DNA from: DASXKD01 sp963707905
Lineage (GTDB): Bacteria; Actinomycetota; Actinomycetes; Streptosporangiales; Streptosporangiaceae
Reading direction: 5' to 3'
Assembly (NCBI GenBank): GCA_963707905.1
Contig: CAVPSA010000045.1
Span: forward strand, 29,197-93,196
Length of the DNA stretch: 64,000 nt
The translations under genes and the position numbers were made by a program. Positions 62,315 to 64,000 of this stretch are shown here, one piece after another (position 1 is the first letter of the stretch; every line of letters begins with the position of its first letter). Under the pieces are notes generated by a model that saw only the letters and a program-made list of their open reading frames with translations, had not been told where the DNA came from and searched no databases.

Positions 62315-63256
62315 ATGTCACCTCGCCCGCATGCCGTCGATCCTGCCTGCCTTGCCCAGTGGTGCATGGAGCATCTCGGCAGCCTGCCAGCGGAGGAGAT
62401 CTTCAAATCCGGGTACCTCTCCGCAGTCATAGGGCTCCGGCTGGCTGACGACCGCGAGGTGGTGGTCAAGGTCCGACCGGACTCGCCGCGTATAGCGGCA
62501 TGCGTCGAAGTCCAGCGCCGCATGTTCCTGGCCGGTTATCCGTGCCCCCAGCCGCTCGCCGGCGCCGCCCCTTTCGGCGGCGACGTCGCAACCGCAGAGG
62601 CTTACGTCCCCGGCGGCGCCATGCTGCCGAGCGCGGACCACGCGGCCCCGGCCTTCGCTGAGGCGTTCGCGTGGCTGATCAGGCTAGCCCCCCGGCCCGC
62701 CGAGGTGCCCGCGCTCGACCCGGCACCGTCGTGGGCGGCCTGGAACCGCTCCGGGGACAGACTGTGGCCGTGTCCAGAGAACCGTGACGTCAACCTCAAC
62801 GAGGTGACCGGCCCGGAGTGGATCGACGATGCCGGGCGCCGTGCCCGTGACCGGCTGCGAGCCAGCGGGTCCGAAATTGTGATCGGTCACTGCGACTGGC
62901 TTGCCGGTAACCTGCGCTGGAGCGGAGACGCGCTATTGGCGGTGCATGACTGGGACAGCATGACCGCTGATAGCGAAGCCGCGCTCGTCGGCTTCGCTGC
63001 CGCCCTGTATTCGACCGTCAGCGCGGAGGAGCTGGCCACCGTCGAGGACACTGAGCGGTTTCTCGTCGCGTATTGCCATGCGCGTGGCCGGGAGTTCAGT
63101 GCCGACGAACTCGAACGCTCGTGGGCGGCTGGCGTCTGGACCAGAGCCTATGACGCCAAATATCAGCACACGGTTGGGCAGCCCATCACCTCACTCAGCG
63201 GGAATGAGGCCCGCGAGCGGCTCCGTCGTGCTGGGGCGGGCTCGCGGAGGCCATAA
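62315..63256 (+). CDS. Aminoglycoside-phosphotransferase-family kinase
   Basis: Protein-kinase-like fold of 313 residues. The ATP-binding Lys is about K52 (EVVVKV). The catalytic loop is HCDWLAGN (H192, D194, N199) and the Mg-binding segment is VHDWDS (D212, D214). Substrates of this family range from aminoglycosides to choline and homoserine, so no resistance function should be assumed. It is followed by a methyltransferase gene after 34 bp, perhaps an operon. Confidence 0.85.
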   Translation: MSPRPHAVDPACLAQWCMEHLGSLPAEEIFKSGYLSAVIGLRLADDREVVVKVRPDSPRIAACVEVQRRMFLAGYPCPQPLAGAAPFGGDVATAEAYVPGGAMLPSADHAAPAFAEAFAWLIRLAPRPAEVPALDPAPSWAAWNRSGDRLWPCPENRDVNLNEVTGPEWIDDAGRRARDRLRASGSEIVIGHCDWLAGNLRWSGDALLAVHDWDSMTADSEAALVGFAAALYSTVSAEELATVEDTERFLVAYCHARGREFSADELERSWAAGVWTRAYDAKYQHTVGQPITSLSGNEARERLRRAGAGSRRP

Positions 63257-63290
63257 ATGGCCTGTAACGACCATGAACGGAGGCCAGTGA

Positions 63291-64000
63291 ATGACACGGC
63301 TACCAGGATCTGCCGCACGTCGTTACGGCAAGGTCTTTGATGAGATCGCGGCTGAGTATGACCGCCGCCGCCCGGCTTATCCTGACGAACTCGTCGACCA
63401 GGCTTGTCAGGTCGCGGGGATCGGGAGCGGTGCTCAGGTGCTTGAGGTCGGGTGTGGAAGCGGCCAACTGACGCGCAGCCTTGCCGCTCGGGGCCTGCAC
63501 GTCACAGCACTCGAACCCGGCACGAGCCTCATAGCACTGGCCAGGCAGAACCTGGAAGGTGCTGGAAAGGTGGAATTTGTGAACGCCCAGTTTGAGGATG
63601 CATTGCTTCCGCGCGAGCAGTTTCAGGCCGTGTTCTCTGCGTCCGCGTTTCACTGGGTTGATCCTGAGGTTAGCTGGCAGAAGGCCGCTGACGTACTTGT
63701 TCCCGGTGGAACGCTCGCCCTCGTGCAATACTGCGGAATTGAGGAGCCACGTAGCAAGCGAGATCAGGAAGCATCACTCGCTGCCATAAGAAAGGTCGCC
63801 CCCGACATTGCCGATAATTGGCCCGCGTACAGGGATCTCGACGCCACGCTCGCCGGGATGGAGCAACGCAGTGGCAACGTCTCAGAGGTGTGGGCCTGGC
63901 TCGGCAGCTACGACATAGGGCAAGATTATGCCGGCCGCTTGTTCGGTGATGTTCAGGTGGCAGTCATGCCAAAGCTCAGCGAGTACACTCCGGACAAGCT
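63291..64000 (+). CDS. SAM-dependent class I methyltransferase (partial, cut by window edge)
   Basis: About 236 residues are visible from ATG 63291 (GGAGG upstream): RRYGKVFDEIAAEYDRRRPAYP, SAM-binding VLEVGCGSGQLTRSLAARG, acidic VTALEPG, and ASAFHWVDPE. This is the small-molecule methyltransferase type with the FHWVD motif. The frame is open at the right edge. Substrate unknown. Confidence 0.88.
   Translation, partial: MTRLPGSAARRYGKVFDEIAAEYDRRRPAYPDELVDQACQVAGIGSGAQVLEVGCGSGQLTRSLAARGLHVTALEPGTSLIALARQNLEGAGKVEFVNAQFEDALLPREQFQAVFSASAFHWVDPEVSWQKAADVLVPGGTLALVQYCGIEEPRSKRDQEASLAAIRKVAPDIADNWPAYRDLDATLAGMEQRSGNVSEVWAWLGSYDIGQDYAGRLFGDVQVAVMPKLSEYTPDK

Noticed and set aside
62315..63256. 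Assigning an aminoglycoside-resistance role to the APH-fold kinase
   Set aside because: The fold is shared with many non-resistance kinases and nothing in the context indicates a drug substrate.

Overview
This window is the replication-origin region of a high-GC actinobacterium (Actinomycetota). The evidence is the canonical block recF-gnd-dnaN-oriC-dnaA | rpmH-rnpA-yidD-yidC-jag-rsmG-parA, the trxA-trxB-RsmA-sigM-pseudokinase-murJ-DUF6049 | CCA-transferase block, the ino1-padR | DUF5318-ponA block, and the rpsF-ssb-rpsR-rplI-dnaB block, together with frequent GTG starts and GTGA/ATGA stop-start overlaps. The exact genus cannot be fixed from sequence alone.

Layout. 1-5 kb (minus strand): partial recF, gnd, dnaN, an oriC-like spacer with DnaA boxes, and dnaA with a very long Gly/Pro/His linker. 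5-11 kb (plus): rpmH, rnpA, yidD, yidC, jag, rsmG and parA, which has a roughly 237-residue disordered N-terminal extension containing a parS site. 11-15 kb (minus): VOC protein, parB (convergent to parA rather than in an operon with it), a second parS, a threonine aldolase and a secreted protein. 15-28 kb: GNAT protein, thioredoxin/thioredoxin reductase, sigma M with its anti-sigma factor, a pseudokinase, MurJ, a frameshifted DUF6049 gene, CCA-adding enzyme and an MFS exporter. 28-36 kb: inositol-phosphate synthase, a PadR regulator with a clear operator, DUF5318, a multiply frameshifted class A PBP gene, a GT87 mannosyltransferase-like protein and endonuclease IV. 36-42 kb: rpsF-ssb-rpsR-rplI, a 90-bp tandem repeat, DnaA boxes, and dnaB interrupted in its P-loop by a class 3-type intein.

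The most interesting locus is dnaB. The N-extein plus 76 residues of intein end at a stop codon. About 950 bp of decayed homing-endonuclease sequence follow. A second open frame then begins, encoding 34 residues of intein C-terminus joined to an intact C-extein. All residues expected for class 3 splicing (Ala1, the Trp/Cys/Thr triad, terminal His-Asn, Ser+1) survive. This is what a recently born, naturally split intein that must trans-splice the replicative helicase would look like. The alternative is a disrupted gene compensated elsewhere.

42-64 kb is accessory DNA: an ECF sigma/membrane anti-sigma pair, an SDR/HxlR pair with palindromic operator, a flavoenzyme, and a sugar ABC transporter plus DeoR regulator plus GH27 alpha-galactosidase-like enzyme. 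After these comes a stretch from about 54 to 61 kb rich in gene fragments. It holds a partial tRNA-Arg copy, an intact YefM/YoeB toxin-antitoxin pair, the complete tRNA-Arg, and remnants of TetR, DUF1214, PIN, DHFR-like, VOC, YVTN, IS256-type transposase and tyrosine integrase genes. The window ends with two DHFR-family reductases, a membrane protein, an aminoglycoside-phosphotransferase-like kinase and the start of a SAM methyltransferase.
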